Positions 16,099-25,168 of a DNA stretch of 64,000 nucleotides are shown in pieces; the stretch's first letter is position 1; each line of letters begins with the position of its first letter. This DNA comes from an uncultured Lysobacteraceae bacterium. Lineage in GTDB: Bacteria > Pseudomonadota > Gammaproteobacteria > Xanthomonadales > Xanthomonadaceae. Both the position numbers and the translations under genes were made by a program. The DNA is taken from assembly GCA_936911875.1 (NCBI GenBank), contig CAKZGB010000009.1:120370-184369 (forward strand), in the 5' to 3' direction. The notes below the pieces were generated by a model, which had not been told where the DNA came from, made no database searches, and saw only the letters and a list, made by a program, of their open reading frames with translations.

Positions 16099-16128
16099 CC
16101 CGGTGATCAGCAGATCACCGGGTTTTTT
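16099..16128 (+). terminator. Terminator of ahpC
   Basis: Perfect 10-bp stem CCCGGTGATC/GATCACCGGG, 4-base loop, then six T, 29 bases past the ahpC stop. Confidence 0.92.
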
Positions 16129-16138
16129 GTTGTCATCG

Positions 16139-16172
16139 TGTCCGCCGCAACAATCGAAACTGTCCGCGGACA
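16139..16172. promoter_or_regulatory. TGTCCGC palindrome and half-site upstream of the efflux operon
   Basis: A perfect 12-bp palindrome TGTCCGCGGACA at 16161-16172 is preceded exactly 22 bases (two helical turns) earlier by a half-site TGTCCGC at 16139. It lies about 90 bases before the adaptor gene. It is a candidate operator for the response regulator encoded at 20840; this is inferred from position and symmetry. No -24/-12 (GG-N10-GC) promoter was recognised nearby. Confidence 0.5.
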
Positions 16173-16263
16173 CTGTGATTGCCGGAAAATCCTTCGCAAA
16201 TCAATCAGTTAGCGGCACGCAATCCGAATCAATTGCGCGAAAATTCGCGGCTACCTTGTAGTC

Positions 16264-17538
16264 ATGGCGATTCAAGATACCCGCGACCAAGACATCCGCA
16301 TCGAACCGGCGCAGCTCAAAGGCGTCCGCAACCGCAAACGCGCCCTGCAGATTGCGGCGGCAATTGCTGTGCTCGCAGCAGCCGTCTGGCTCACCTTTGC
16401 GTGGCTATCGGGCGGGCGCACCATCAGCAAAGACCGAGTGCGCATCGCAACCGTGACGCGCGGCGACCTGATTCGTGACATCGCAGCCGAAGGCCGGATC
16501 ACCGCGGCCAACAGCCCGAGTCTTTATGCTGAAGCCGGCGGTCTCGTGACCTTGCATGTCGTTGCGGGCGATGTCGTCAAAGCCGGTCAGATCCTGGCGC
16601 AGATCGATAGCCCTGAGCTGCGCAGCCGTCTCGCTCAGGAACAGGCCACACTGGCCGGTCTGGATGCCGACGTGGACCGCGCCGCGCTGGATGCGGAACT
16701 GATCCGTTCGGCCGCGCTCAAGTCGCTGGACCAGGCCCGCGTCGACCAGACCGCCGCGCAACGGCAACTGCAGCGCTACACCCGCGGTTTCGAAGGCGGA
16801 GCCGTAGCCCGCGTCGACGTGGACAAGGCACAGGATGATGTCTCCAAGACGCGCATCGGCGTCAGTCACGCGGTCAAGGACGTGCAGCTGCAGGCCAGCA
16901 GCGCCACGATGGATGCACGCAATCGCCGCGCGTTGGCCGACCGTCAACGCGCAGTCGTCGGCGAACTCCAACGCCAAGTTGCCGCCCTCACCCTGCGCGC
17001 TCCGTTTGATGGTCAGGTGGGCCAGATTCTGGTCAGCCAACGTCAGAACGTCCAGACCAACGCAGAACTTCTCAGCGTGGTTGACCTGCGCAATCTGGAA
17101 GTCGAGATCAAGGTGCCGGAAAGCCAGGCACGCAATCTCGCGATTGGCATGCCGGCACGATTGAGTGCTCAAAGCGGTGATGTCGGCGGCACGATCTCCG
17201 CGATTGCACCCGAAGTTGTGAATGGCGAAGTCAACGTGCGCGTCCGATTTGATCCCGGCGCTCAACCCAAAGACCTGCGCCAGAACCAACGCCTCAATGC
17301 GCGTGTCCTGCTGGGCACCCGACGTAACGTGCTCAAGGTCGAACGCGGCCCGAGCATGGATGTCGGCACCACCAAAGCATGGGTCGTGCGCGATGGCATC
17401 GCCACTGAAATTCCCGTAAGCGTCGGCCTGAGTGGCACCGATGCCGTTGAAATCATCAGCGGCCTCGTTCAAGGCGAACGCGTCATCACCTCCGGCGCCG
17501 ACGACTTCAAGTCCGGTGAAACCATCCGCATCCGCTAA
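16264..17538 (+). CDS. HlyD/MacA-type periplasmic adaptor of an ABC efflux system
   Basis: 424 residues: one N-terminal membrane helix (about residues 27-47), then the adaptor pattern of lipoyl halves (GGLVTLHVVAGDVVKAGQIL and LRAPFDGQVGQILVSQRQNV) flanking a long coiled-coil hairpin (residues 125-240), followed by beta-barrel and membrane-proximal domains. Such adaptors bridge an inner-membrane MacB-like transporter and an outer-membrane channel; no TolC homologue is in the window. It opens a gene run adaptor-ATPase-permease-permease-regulator-kinase. Substrate unknown; macrolide, peptide or lipid export would be typical. Confidence 0.88.
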   Translation: MAIQDTRDQDIRIEPAQLKGVRNRKRALQIAAAIAVLAAAVWLTFAWLSGGRTISKDRVRIATVTRGDLIRDIAAEGRITAANSPSLYAEAGGLVTLHVVAGDVVKAGQILAQIDSPELRSRLAQEQATLAGLDADVDRAALDAELIRSAALKSLDQARVDQTAAQRQLQRYTRGFEGGAVARVDVDKAQDDVSKTRIGVSHAVKDVQLQASSATMDARNRRALADRQRAVVGELQRQVAALTLRAPFDGQVGQILVSQRQNVQTNAELLSVVDLRNLEVEIKVPESQARNLAIGMPARLSAQSGDVGGTISAIAPEVVNGEVNVRVRFDPGAQPKDLRQNQRLNARVLLGTRRNVLKVERGPSMDVGTTKAWVVRDGIATEIPVSVGLSGTDAVEIISGLVQGERVITSGADDFKSGETIRIR

Positions 17539-17565
17539 TTCCCTTCCTACAAGGACTGCACTGAC

Positions 17566-18288
17566 ATGCTGCAAATGAATCAAATCGCCAAGGTCTATCG
17601 CACCGAACTGGTTGAAACGCACGCACTTCGCGCCCTGGATCTGCAAGTCGCCGAAGGCGAGTTCGTTGCCGTGACGGGACCGTCGGGCTCCGGCAAGACC
17701 ACCTTCCTCAATATCGCCGGATTGCTGGAGAGCTTTACCGGTGGCACTTATATTCTCGATGGCGAGAACGTGAGCAACCTGAGTGATGCTGCGCGCTCGC
17801 ATCTGCGCAATCAGAAGATCGGCTTTATTTTTCAGGGATTCAATCTGATCCCCGACTTGAATCTGTTCGATAACGTCGATGTCCCCTTGCGCTATCGCGG
17901 CATGTCGGCCAAAGAGCGCAAGGAACGCATTGAACACGCCTTGTCCGAAGTGGGCCTTGGCTCACGGATGAAGCACTATCCCGGCGAGCTCTCGGGCGGA
18001 CAGCAGCAACGCGCTGCAATTGCACGCGCACTGGCCGGCTCCCCGCGCCTGTTACTGGCCGACGAACCGACGGGTAACTTGGATACCCAAATGGCCCGCA
18101 GCATCATGCAGCTGCTCGAGGACATCAATTCCAAAGGCACCACCATTGTCATGGTGACCCACGACCCCGAGCTTGCGGCACGCGCCCAACGCAATGTCCA
18201 TGTGGTGGATGGCGTTGCTACCGACATAGTCCGGCCTTCGCCCTTGTTTGCCGGCAATCACGCGACCGCGGCCGTCGCGGGGGCATAA
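17566..18288 (+). CDS. ABC transporter ATP-binding protein, MacB/LolD type
   Basis: 240 residues with Walker A GPSGSGKTT, Q-loop IFQGFNLIPDLN, ABC signature LSGGQQQRAAIARAL, Walker B LLLADEPTGNLD and the H-loop VMVTHDPE. This subclass powers FtsX-like permeases by mechanotransmission instead of moving a substrate through the membrane. The stop is 2 bases from the first permease start, so the three genes are tightly coupled. Confidence 0.95.
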   Translation: MLQMNQIAKVYRTELVETHALRALDLQVAEGEFVAVTGPSGSGKTTFLNIAGLLESFTGGTYILDGENVSNLSDAARSHLRNQKIGFIFQGFNLIPDLNLFDNVDVPLRYRGMSAKERKERIEHALSEVGLGSRMKHYPGELSGGQQQRAAIARALAGSPRLLLADEPTGNLDTQMARSIMQLLEDINSKGTTIVMVTHDPELAARAQRNVHVVDGVATDIVRPSPLFAGNHATAAVAGA

Positions 18289-18290
18289 GA

Positions 18291-19598
18291 ATGAACTCCT
18301 ATTATTTCAAGCTCGCCCTGCGCAGTCTTAAGCGCAACCGCATGTTGACCTTTCTGATGATTCTGACGATCGCAGCGGGCGTCGGTGCGACCATGACCAC
18401 GCTGACGGTCTACCGTGCACTGTCCGGCGACCCCATTCCGGACAAGAGCGACGTGCTGTATCGGGTGCAACTGGACACCCGTCCCACCGATTACCCGTAT
18501 GCAGATAACGAGCCACCGGACGATCTGACGCGCACGGACGCGGAGCAACTGATGGCCGAAGCCAAGGCTCCACGCCAGACGATCGTCAGTGCCGGCGATT
18601 CCATTATTGAGATGCCGAACGGCAAGAGCGCTCCGACTCGCGTTCCCACCCGCCACGTCAGCGCGGATTTCTTTCAGATGATGAACGTGCCGATCATTAA
18701 GGGCCGCAGCTGGACGAAGGCAGATGATGCCGCCAAATCACGCGTGGCTTTAATTAACTACAAGCTCGCTGAGAAGATGTTCGGTGCCGCCGATCCCGTC
18801 GGCAAGACTATTAAGTTCGGGCAGCAGACCTTTCAGGTCCTCGGCGTTGTCGGCAAGTGGATGGTGGCACCGCGCTTCTACGACTTGAATTCGGGCCGGT
18901 TTAGCGGCGAAGACCAAGTCTACGTGCCATTCACTACAGCACGCGATCTGAAGCTCAGTTTTGCAGGCAACATGGACTGCAGCCAGCGCGTACCGGAGGG
19001 CAAATACGTTACCGACAGCGGGCTGCATTGCAACTGGCTCCAGTACTGGGTGGAGTTGCCCGACGCATCGGCTCGCACCGATTACAAGAACTATCTGACG
19101 CAGTATTCGCAGCGTCAGAAGGACAACGGCTGGTTCTACAGGCCCCCGAATGTGCGACTGCGCAACGTGATGGAATGGCTGGATTACCAGAAGGTCGTAC
19201 CGTCGGACGTGCGTCTGCAGTTGTGGTTGGCGCTTGGCTTTCTGCTTGTGTGTATGACTAATGTTGTGGGCCTGTTACTGGCCAAGTTCCTGCGTCGCAG
19301 TGGAGAGATCGGTGTTCGGCGGGCCTTGGGCGCCACACGACTGCAGATCTTCCGTCAGTTCCTGACCGAGTCCGCGATGATCGGTGCTGCAGGTGGAGTC
19401 GGCGGACTGCTACTGGCCTGGCTGGGTCTGATGGCTGTGCGTAAGCAGCCGGTCGATTACGCGAATCTCGTCAACATGGACATGACCATGCTGATCACCA
19501 CACTGCTGATTGCTGTTGCAGTGACTCTGCTCGCCGGTTCACTGCCAGCCTGGCGTGCGATGCAAATCGCGCCGGCCATCCATCTTAAGAGCCAATAA
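18291..19598 (+). CDS. FtsX-like/MacB-type permease subunit 1
   Basis: 435 residues: a first membrane helix (residues 17-37), a large periplasmic domain, then three C-terminal helices (about residues 308-330, 360-382, 400-420), the MacB topology without its fused ATPase. The conserved IGVRRALGATRLQIFRQFL segment that couples to the ATPase precedes the second-last part. The periplasmic domain contains a NTG-like GRSWTKADDAAKSRVALINY region. It pairs with the second permease at 19601 to form a heterodimer. Confidence 0.9.
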   Translation: MNSYYFKLALRSLKRNRMLTFLMILTIAAGVGATMTTLTVYRALSGDPIPDKSDVLYRVQLDTRPTDYPYADNEPPDDLTRTDAEQLMAEAKAPRQTIVSAGDSIIEMPNGKSAPTRVPTRHVSADFFQMMNVPIIKGRSWTKADDAAKSRVALINYKLAEKMFGAADPVGKTIKFGQQTFQVLGVVGKWMVAPRFYDLNSGRFSGEDQVYVPFTTARDLKLSFAGNMDCSQRVPEGKYVTDSGLHCNWLQYWVELPDASARTDYKNYLTQYSQRQKDNGWFYRPPNVRLRNVMEWLDYQKVVPSDVRLQLWLALGFLLVCMTNVVGLLLAKFLRRSGEIGVRRALGATRLQIFRQFLTESAMIGAAGGVGGLLLAWLGLMAVRKQPVDYANLVNMDMTMLITTLLIAVAVTLLAGSLPAWRAMQIAPAIHLKSQ

Positions 19599-19600
19599 TC

Positions 19601-20821
19601 GTGACTGCTATCCGTCCTATCCTATCGAGTCTTACCCGCCATAAAGGTGCCGTTGCAGTCATCGTGATGGAGATTGCGCTGACTTGCGCCATCTTGTGCA
19701 ACGCGTTTGACCTGATTTCACGCCGCGTGCGCGACATTCAGACCGTCAGCGGCGTTGACGAAGCCCACATCGCACGGATTCTGACCAGCCCCCTGGGCCC
19801 GGAATCCGAACGCTGGGCACGTACGAATGCCGATCTGGAGGTGATCCGCTCGGTGCCGGGTGTTGCCGATGTGACCATCCTCAACCAGCTGCCGCTCACC
19901 AGCAATTCAAGCAACTCCAGCTTCTCGACCACTCCGCAAGGCGCCACTATCAGTGCAGGCATCACCATGGCCGACCCCGGTGTCTTTTCCACCTTGGGGT
20001 TAAAGATCGTGCAAGGACGCGCCTTCGCTAATGATGAATACATCAAAGTCTCGGAGGCCACCGACGATACGCGCTTCACCAAGGCTGTCATTACCAAGGC
20101 GATGGCTGACAAACTCTTTCCGGGTCAGAATGCAGTCGGCAAAGCACTCTACATGGGCGAGGACAGTCCGATTCAGATTATCGGGGTTGTCGAGCGATTG
20201 GTCCGTCCCGGTAAGGGCTGGGCCGCTAGCGAGGCGAAAGAGTACACAGTGATCGCACCCTTTCGCACGCCGATCGATTTCTTTGGCCAGTATGTAATCC
20301 GCACTAAAGAGGGCTTTAAGCCCGCCACGGTCCTCAGCGCGGTCGACGCGGCACTGACTCGCGCCAACCCCAACCGCATCTCATCGGGCTCGGAGACCTT
20401 TGCACAGATGCGCGAAGACTATTTCGCATCCGACCGGTCCATGGCCTGGTTGTTGAGTATTGTCTCCGTGATCCTGCTGTGTGTCACCGCATTCGGGATC
20501 GTCGGTATTGCAAGCTTCTGGGTACAGCAGCGCACCAAGCAGATCGGTATTCGTCGCGCGCTCGGCGCAACCCGCACCGACATCGTCCGCTATTTCCAGA
20601 CCGAGAATTTTCTGATTGTCTCCGGTGGCATCGTGCTGGGTCTCATCCTGGCGTTCGGCCTCAATCAGCTGCTGATGGCCAAGTATGAAATGCCGCGCCT
20701 GCCATGGATCTATCTGCCGATGGGTGCCGTCGCGCTGTGGATCATCGGGCAACTGGCCGTATTGGCACCGGCATTGCGCGCTGCCAATGTCGCACCGACC
20801 ACAGCAACAAGGACCGTCTGA
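19601..20821 (+). CDS. FtsX-like/MacB-type permease subunit 2
   Basis: 406 residues with the same layout as its neighbour: helix near residues 17-37, periplasmic domain, three C-terminal helices, and IGIRRALGATRTDIVRYFQT as the coupling segment. It differs from subunit 1 in most of the periplasmic domain (shorter by 29 residues), so the transporter is probably a heterodimer sharing the single ATPase. The start (GTG) follows the previous stop by 2 bases. Confidence 0.9.
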   Translation: MTAIRPILSSLTRHKGAVAVIVMEIALTCAILCNAFDLISRRVRDIQTVSGVDEAHIARILTSPLGPESERWARTNADLEVIRSVPGVADVTILNQLPLTSNSSNSSFSTTPQGATISAGITMADPGVFSTLGLKIVQGRAFANDEYIKVSEATDDTRFTKAVITKAMADKLFPGQNAVGKALYMGEDSPIQIIGVVERLVRPGKGWAASEAKEYTVIAPFRTPIDFFGQYVIRTKEGFKPATVLSAVDAALTRANPNRISSGSETFAQMREDYFASDRSMAWLLSIVSVILLCVTAFGIVGIASFWVQQRTKQIGIRRALGATRTDIVRYFQTENFLIVSGGIVLGLILAFGLNQLLMAKYEMPRLPWIYLPMGAVALWIIGQLAVLAPALRAANVAPTTATRTV

Positions 20822-20839
20822 GCGGAGTCGTTTAAGCTA

Positions 20840-22180
20840 ATGTCTATGCCGCGAGTCCTAGTCATTGATGACAACCCAAGCGTTGCAACCGCGCTTGAGA
20901 TCCTCTTTTCTCTGCACGAGATGCAGGTGGAACATGCCGCGACGCCGGATGCCGGCGTCCGGCGTGTTGAGCGAGGTGACATCGATCTTGTCATCCAGGA
21001 CATGAACTTTGAATCGGACTACACCTCGGGCGACGAGGGAGTGGAACTGTTTCATCGCTTGCGGGCGGTCTCTCCCGATCTGCCGATCATTCTCCTGACC
21101 GCCTGGACTCAGCTGGAGCACGCAGTTGCGTTATCTAAAGCCGGTGCGGCGGATTATCTGTCCAAACCGTGGGATGACAACAAGCTGGTCGCCAGCGCAT
21201 TGACGCTAATTGAACTGCATGACTTGCAGCGTGCCGCCACACGTCAACGCACCAACCGACGGGAACGGCAGGAGCGTCTGTCAAGGCATTACGATTTGCG
21301 CGGTTTTGTCTTTGCCGACGAGGTCACAGAGCAAGCGGTCAATCTGGCGTGCCAGGTGGCCAAATCGCCCTTGCCGATTCTGATTCAAGGTGAAAGCGGT
21401 GTCGGCAAAGATCTTCTGGCCGAACTCATCCATCGCAACTCGGCGGTCAGCCATGGTCCGCTCATCAGCCTCAACTGCGGCGCGATTCCCGAGGACATGC
21501 TGGAGTCCGAACTGTTCGGCGCCGAAGCCGGTGCCTTTAAAGGTGTGACGCGCTCACGTGGGGGCAAACTGGAAGCGGCCGACGGCGGCACTCTGGTCCT
21601 CGAAGACATTGCTCAGCTCAGCATCGGCAATCAGGCCAAACTCCTGCGCGTCATTGAGACCGGTCGCTTTACGCGCCTTGGCAGCAATCGCGAACGTCAT
21701 GCGGCATTCCGCGTGATTACGACGAGTAATGCGGATTTGCACCATTTGGTTGCGCAAGGCCTGTTCCGTCAGGATCTGCTGTACCGCCTCAACGGGGTCA
21801 CTGTGGAACTGGCACCGCTCAGGCAGAGGCACGACGACATTGTTCCGTTGGCAAAGGCGTTCCTCACGCAGGACAAATCGCTCAGCACTGCTGCCGAGGA
21901 CGCGCTACGCCGCAGTCCTTGGCATGGCAACGTGCGTGAATTGCGCAGCACGATTCAACGGGCATGCGTCCTTGCACAAGGATCTGTAATTGAAATCGAG
22001 CATCTGATGCTGCCCGCCAATGCAGGCATTCTCGGCACCGGCGAACCCGATGCGGACAGCATCCGGCATGCATTATCAAAACATCGCGGGGTGATCGCTC
22101 AGGCGGCCGCGGAATTAGGCCTATCGCGACAGGCACTCTATCGCCGCATGGATCTGTATGGCATCGCCAAACCGCAGTAA
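20840..22180 (+). CDS. NtrC-family response regulator with atypical GAFTGA loop
   Basis: 446 residues: receiver domain (phospho-acceptor Asp54 in VIQDMNF, Lys109 in SKPW), AAA+ domain (Walker A GESGVGKD, residues 184-191; arginine-finger region FRQDLLYRLN, 309-318) and a Fis-type helix-turn-helix at the end (RGVIAQAAAELGLSRQALYR). The sigma-54 contact loop is GAFKGV instead of GAFTGA (231-236), and the Walker B acidic pair reads LVLEDI instead of LFLDEI (252-257). Sigma-54 activation may be altered or lost; this is inferred from known behaviour of GAFTGA mutants. It probably controls the efflux operon in which it lies. Confidence 0.9.
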   Translation: MSMPRVLVIDDNPSVATALEILFSLHEMQVEHAATPDAGVRRVERGDIDLVIQDMNFESDYTSGDEGVELFHRLRAVSPDLPIILLTAWTQLEHAVALSKAGAADYLSKPWDDNKLVASALTLIELHDLQRAATRQRTNRRERQERLSRHYDLRGFVFADEVTEQAVNLACQVAKSPLPILIQGESGVGKDLLAELIHRNSAVSHGPLISLNCGAIPEDMLESELFGAEAGAFKGVTRSRGGKLEAADGGTLVLEDIAQLSIGNQAKLLRVIETGRFTRLGSNRERHAAFRVITTSNADLHHLVAQGLFRQDLLYRLNGVTVELAPLRQRHDDIVPLAKAFLTQDKSLSTAAEDALRRSPWHGNVRELRSTIQRACVLAQGSVIEIEHLMLPANAGILGTGEPDADSIRHALSKHRGVIAQAAAELGLSRQALYRRMDLYGIAKPQ

Positions 22181-23477
22181 CTGGCGGGAATCCATTACTC
22201 CGGTAGCCGTCACAGTGTGTGCGGCCGCGGGCATCTGGCTGCCGGTGCTGGGCATGGTTAAAAGCTGGCCGTTGTGGCTCACCGTCGTCTGCATTGCGGT
22301 ACCGTGGCTCGCCCTTTGCCTCGTCCTGTTGACGCACTGGCGTCGCGATGCCCGTACGCGCCGCGCGCTGACCGCAATGATCGCGAGCTATCGCGATGGC
22401 GAGTTCAACGTGGGCCTACGGGATCTGCACGATGAGATGTCGCCCCTGGTCCAGGCACACAATCAGTTGGGCGCCACCTTGCGCGCGGAACGCGTCGCGC
22501 TGTCGCAGCGAGAACTGATGCTCGACACCGTGATTGAAAACACGCCGGTCGCAATTGTGCTGATCAGTCCCGGCGGACATATCGTGCTGGGCAATATCGC
22601 GGCACGGCAAATGCTCGCGGGCGGATCACGACTCGAGGGCAATCGACTGGATCAGGTGGTGGCCGGTGCGCACCCTGCACTCAAGGACGCGTTGGATGCC
22701 GGCGGTGACGCCGTATTCGATGTCGGGATCCATGACGAGTCGGAAATTATCCAGCTGTCGCGACGTCGTTTCCGTCTGAACGGACAGTTGCACGAGCTCC
22801 TGCTGCTGAAACAGCTGACGGCGGAATTGCGCCGGCAGGAAGTCCGCACCTGGAAGAATCTGATCCGTATCATCAGCCACGAACTCAACAACTCATTGGC
22901 CCCGATTGCATCGCTGGCCAGTTCGAGCCGGCTGTTGCTGGAGCGCGAACAGACGCAACGCCTGCCCGATGCCTTAAGAACGATCGAAGAGCGCGCACGC
23001 CATCTCGAAGAATTCATTCGCGGATATGCACGGTTCGCGAAATTGCCCGAGCCGCGCCGCGAGCCCTTCCTCTGGGGCGATCTCATCAGACGCCTGCAGA
23101 TGCAAATGGCGATCGGCTGGGACGAGCACCATGCCGAAGGCAAGCCCAACGCGGACACGGCACAGCTCGAACAGGCACTGCTGAATCTAGTGAAGAATGC
23201 CCTGGAATCGGGCAGCGACCCGGCGGCGGTTGAACTGCAGCTGCGTAAATTGCCCAACGGCTGGCGGATCGACGTGCTCGACCGCGGTCCCGGCATGCCG
23301 GCGCATGTCATGACCCAGGCGCTGCTGCCGTTCTACTCGACCAAACGGGACGGAACCGGTCTTGGGCTGGCCCTGGCGCGGGAAATTGCCGAGGCGCACG
23401 GTGGCAGCCTGTCTCTGGCCAACCGGGAGCCCCACGGCCTGATGGTCTCCATGACTCTGCCCAATAGCGATAATTAA
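22158..23477 (+). CDS. Sensor histidine kinase of the efflux operon
   Basis: 439 residues, NtrB/NtrY-like: two membrane helices (13-31 and 40-58) with almost no periplasmic loop, a PAS-like domain (about 125-215), HisKA with the H-box ISHELNN (His241), N-box NLVKNALES, and ATP-lid motifs DRGPGM and GTGLGLALA. The tiny loop suggests it senses something in the membrane or the transporter itself. The start overlaps the regulator gene by 23 bases, indicating coupled translation. Confidence 0.9.
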   Translation: MASPNRSNWRESITPVAVTVCAAAGIWLPVLGMVKSWPLWLTVVCIAVPWLALCLVLLTHWRRDARTRRALTAMIASYRDGEFNVGLRDLHDEMSPLVQAHNQLGATLRAERVALSQRELMLDTVIENTPVAIVLISPGGHIVLGNIAARQMLAGGSRLEGNRLDQVVAGAHPALKDALDAGGDAVFDVGIHDESEIIQLSRRRFRLNGQLHELLLLKQLTAELRRQEVRTWKNLIRIISHELNNSLAPIASLASSSRLLLEREQTQRLPDALRTIEERARHLEEFIRGYARFAKLPEPRREPFLWGDLIRRLQMQMAIGWDEHHAEGKPNADTAQLEQALLNLVKNALESGSDPAAVELQLRKLPNGWRIDVLDRGPGMPAHVMTQALLPFYSTKRDGTGLGLALAREIAEAHGGSLSLANREPHGLMVSMTLPNSDN

Positions 23478-23513
23478 TAGCCGGGTCCTATCGCCGACAT
23501 CCAAACAATCGAT
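23477..23513 (+). promoter_or_regulatory. OxyR-type operator upstream of ahpF
   Basis: ATAG-N7-CTAT (perfect, 23477-23491) followed 7 bases later by ATCC-N7-CGAT: the full 37-bp OxyR spacing with 13 of 16 key positions matching. A weak promoter (TTGGAT, 18 bases, TAGACT) follows directly. Confidence 0.65.
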
Positions 23514-23535
23514 TGGATTAATATAGGTGGACTGA

Positions 23536-23550
23536 ATAGACTTTCTCTAT
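23536..23550 (+). promoter_or_regulatory. Additional OxyR-type half operator before ahpF
   Basis: A second perfect ATAG-N7-CTAT, 59 bases downstream of the first and 31 bases before the ahpF ATG. It has no good partner at 7-base spacing and overlaps the likely -10/start region, so it might serve repression by one OxyR redox form, if it is functional at all. Confidence 0.45.
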
Positions 23551-23581
23551 CGACTTTTTATTGTCCATTGAGGATATCCCT

Positions 23582-25165
23582 ATGTTGGATCAAGACCTGC
23601 AGAATCAGCTGAAAACCTACTTTGAAAAGCTGGTTTACCCGATTGAACTGATCGGCAATTTCGACGACTCCAAGGCCTCCGGCGAGCTGCGCGAGCTGCT
23701 GACGACCTTGGCCACCCTGTCCGACAAGGTCAACTTTGTCGAACGCACCGACGCCGCCGCGCGCAAGCCGAGCTTCACGATTCATCGCGTCGGCAGCACC
23801 GAACAGGTGAGCTTTGCGGCCATCCCGCTGGGCCACGAATTCACTTCGCTCGTGTTGGCACTGCTTCAAGTTGGCGGCCATCCGGCACGCATCAGCGATG
23901 AACTCGCACAGCAAGTGCGCGCGCTCGATGGCGACTTCGCCTTCGAAACGTTTATGTCGCTGCATTGCCAAAGCTGCCCCGATACGGTGCAGGCGCTCAA
24001 CCTGATGAGCATTCTGAATCCGCGCATCTCGCACATCGCGATCGATGGTGCCCTGTTCCAGAACGAGGTCGCGCAGCGCGAAGTGATGGCCGTGCCGACC
24101 GTGTTCCTCAATGGCGAATTCTTTGAAACCGGTCGTCTGTCGGTTGAACAGCTGGTGGCGCGTCTCGACGCCAATGCCGGCGCCAAAGCCAAGGACGCCA
24201 TCGATGCCAAGAAGCCGTTTGAAGTGCTGGTCGTGGGCGGTGGACCCGCCGGCGCTGCAGCCGCCATTTACGCTGCACGTAAAGGCATTCGCACGGGCGT
24301 TGTCAGTGAGCGTTTTGGTGGCCAAGTGCTCGACACCATGTCGATCGAGAACTTTGTCTCGGTGGAATACACCGAGGGTCCGAAGCTCGCTGCCAACTTG
24401 GAAGCACACGTCCGCCAATACGAGGTCGATGTGATCAATGCGCAGCGCGTAGCCAAGCTGATCCCTGCGGAGGTCGAAGGCGGCCTGCACACCGTTGAGC
24501 TCGAAAATGGCGCCCAACTCAAGTCGCGCACCATCATTCTGTCGACGGGTGCCTCGTGGCGCACCATGAACGTACCCGGTGAAAACGAGTTGCGCAATAA
24601 GGGCGTGACCTTCTGCCCGCACTGCGATGGCCCCTTGTTTAAAGGCAAAAAGATCGCAGTGATCGGTGGCGGCAACAGCGGCATCGAAGCGGCAATCGAC
24701 TTGGCAGGTATCGTCGACCACGTCACGGTGCTCGAGTTTGCCGACACGCTGAAGGCCGACGATGTGCTGCAACGCAAGTTGGCCAGCATGCCCAACACGG
24801 CCGTGATCCGCTCGGCCGCAACGACCGAAGTCATTGGCACCGACAAGGTGACCGGTCTGCAGTACAAGGACCGCACCACCGACGAATCGCGCACCTTGGA
24901 TGTCGATGGCGTCTTCGTGCAGATCGGTCTGTTGCCCAACACCCGCTTCCTCAAGGATGTTGTGGAGCTCAGCCCGATGGGCGAAATCGTGATCGACTCG
25001 CACGGCCGCACCAATATCCCCGGCGTGTTCGCCGCAGGCGACAGCACCACCACGCCGTACAAGCAGATCGTGATTGCCATGGGTGGCGGTGCTACCGCAG
25101 CCCTGAGTGCCTTCGACTATCTGATTCGTACGCCGGTGACCGACGATCAGCAACAGGCAGCCTAA
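23582..25165 (+). CDS. ahpF: Alkyl hydroperoxide reductase subunit F
   Basis: 527 residues from the ATG at 23582 (AGGA upstream; a TTG seven codons earlier is less likely). The N-terminal double-thioredoxin domain has the CQSC pair (Cys129/Cys132). The reductase domain has the FAD motif VVGGGPAGAAAA (about 217), the active CPHC pair (Cys345/Cys348) and the NADH motif VIGGGNSGIEAA. These cysteine positions are the same as in Escherichia coli AhpF. It transfers electrons from NADH to AhpC. Three bases separate it from oxyR. Confidence 0.98.
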   Translation: MLDQDLQNQLKTYFEKLVYPIELIGNFDDSKASGELRELLTTLATLSDKVNFVERTDAAARKPSFTIHRVGSTEQVSFAAIPLGHEFTSLVLALLQVGGHPARISDELAQQVRALDGDFAFETFMSLHCQSCPDTVQALNLMSILNPRISHIAIDGALFQNEVAQREVMAVPTVFLNGEFFETGRLSVEQLVARLDANAGAKAKDAIDAKKPFEVLVVGGGPAGAAAAIYAARKGIRTGVVSERFGGQVLDTMSIENFVSVEYTEGPKLAANLEAHVRQYEVDVINAQRVAKLIPAEVEGGLHTVELENGAQLKSRTIILSTGASWRTMNVPGENELRNKGVTFCPHCDGPLFKGKKIAVIGGGNSGIEAAIDLAGIVDHVTVLEFADTLKADDVLQRKLASMPNTAVIRSAATTEVIGTDKVTGLQYKDRTTDESRTLDVDGVFVQIGLLPNTRFLKDVVELSPMGEIVIDSHGRTNIPGVFAAGDSTTTPYKQIVIAMGGGATAALSAFDYLIRTPVTDDQQQAA

Positions 25166-25168
25166 GTC

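Noticed and set aside
16200..16240. GGCACG resembling a -24 sigma-54 element before the adaptor gene
   Set aside because: No GC of a -12 element at the required distance.
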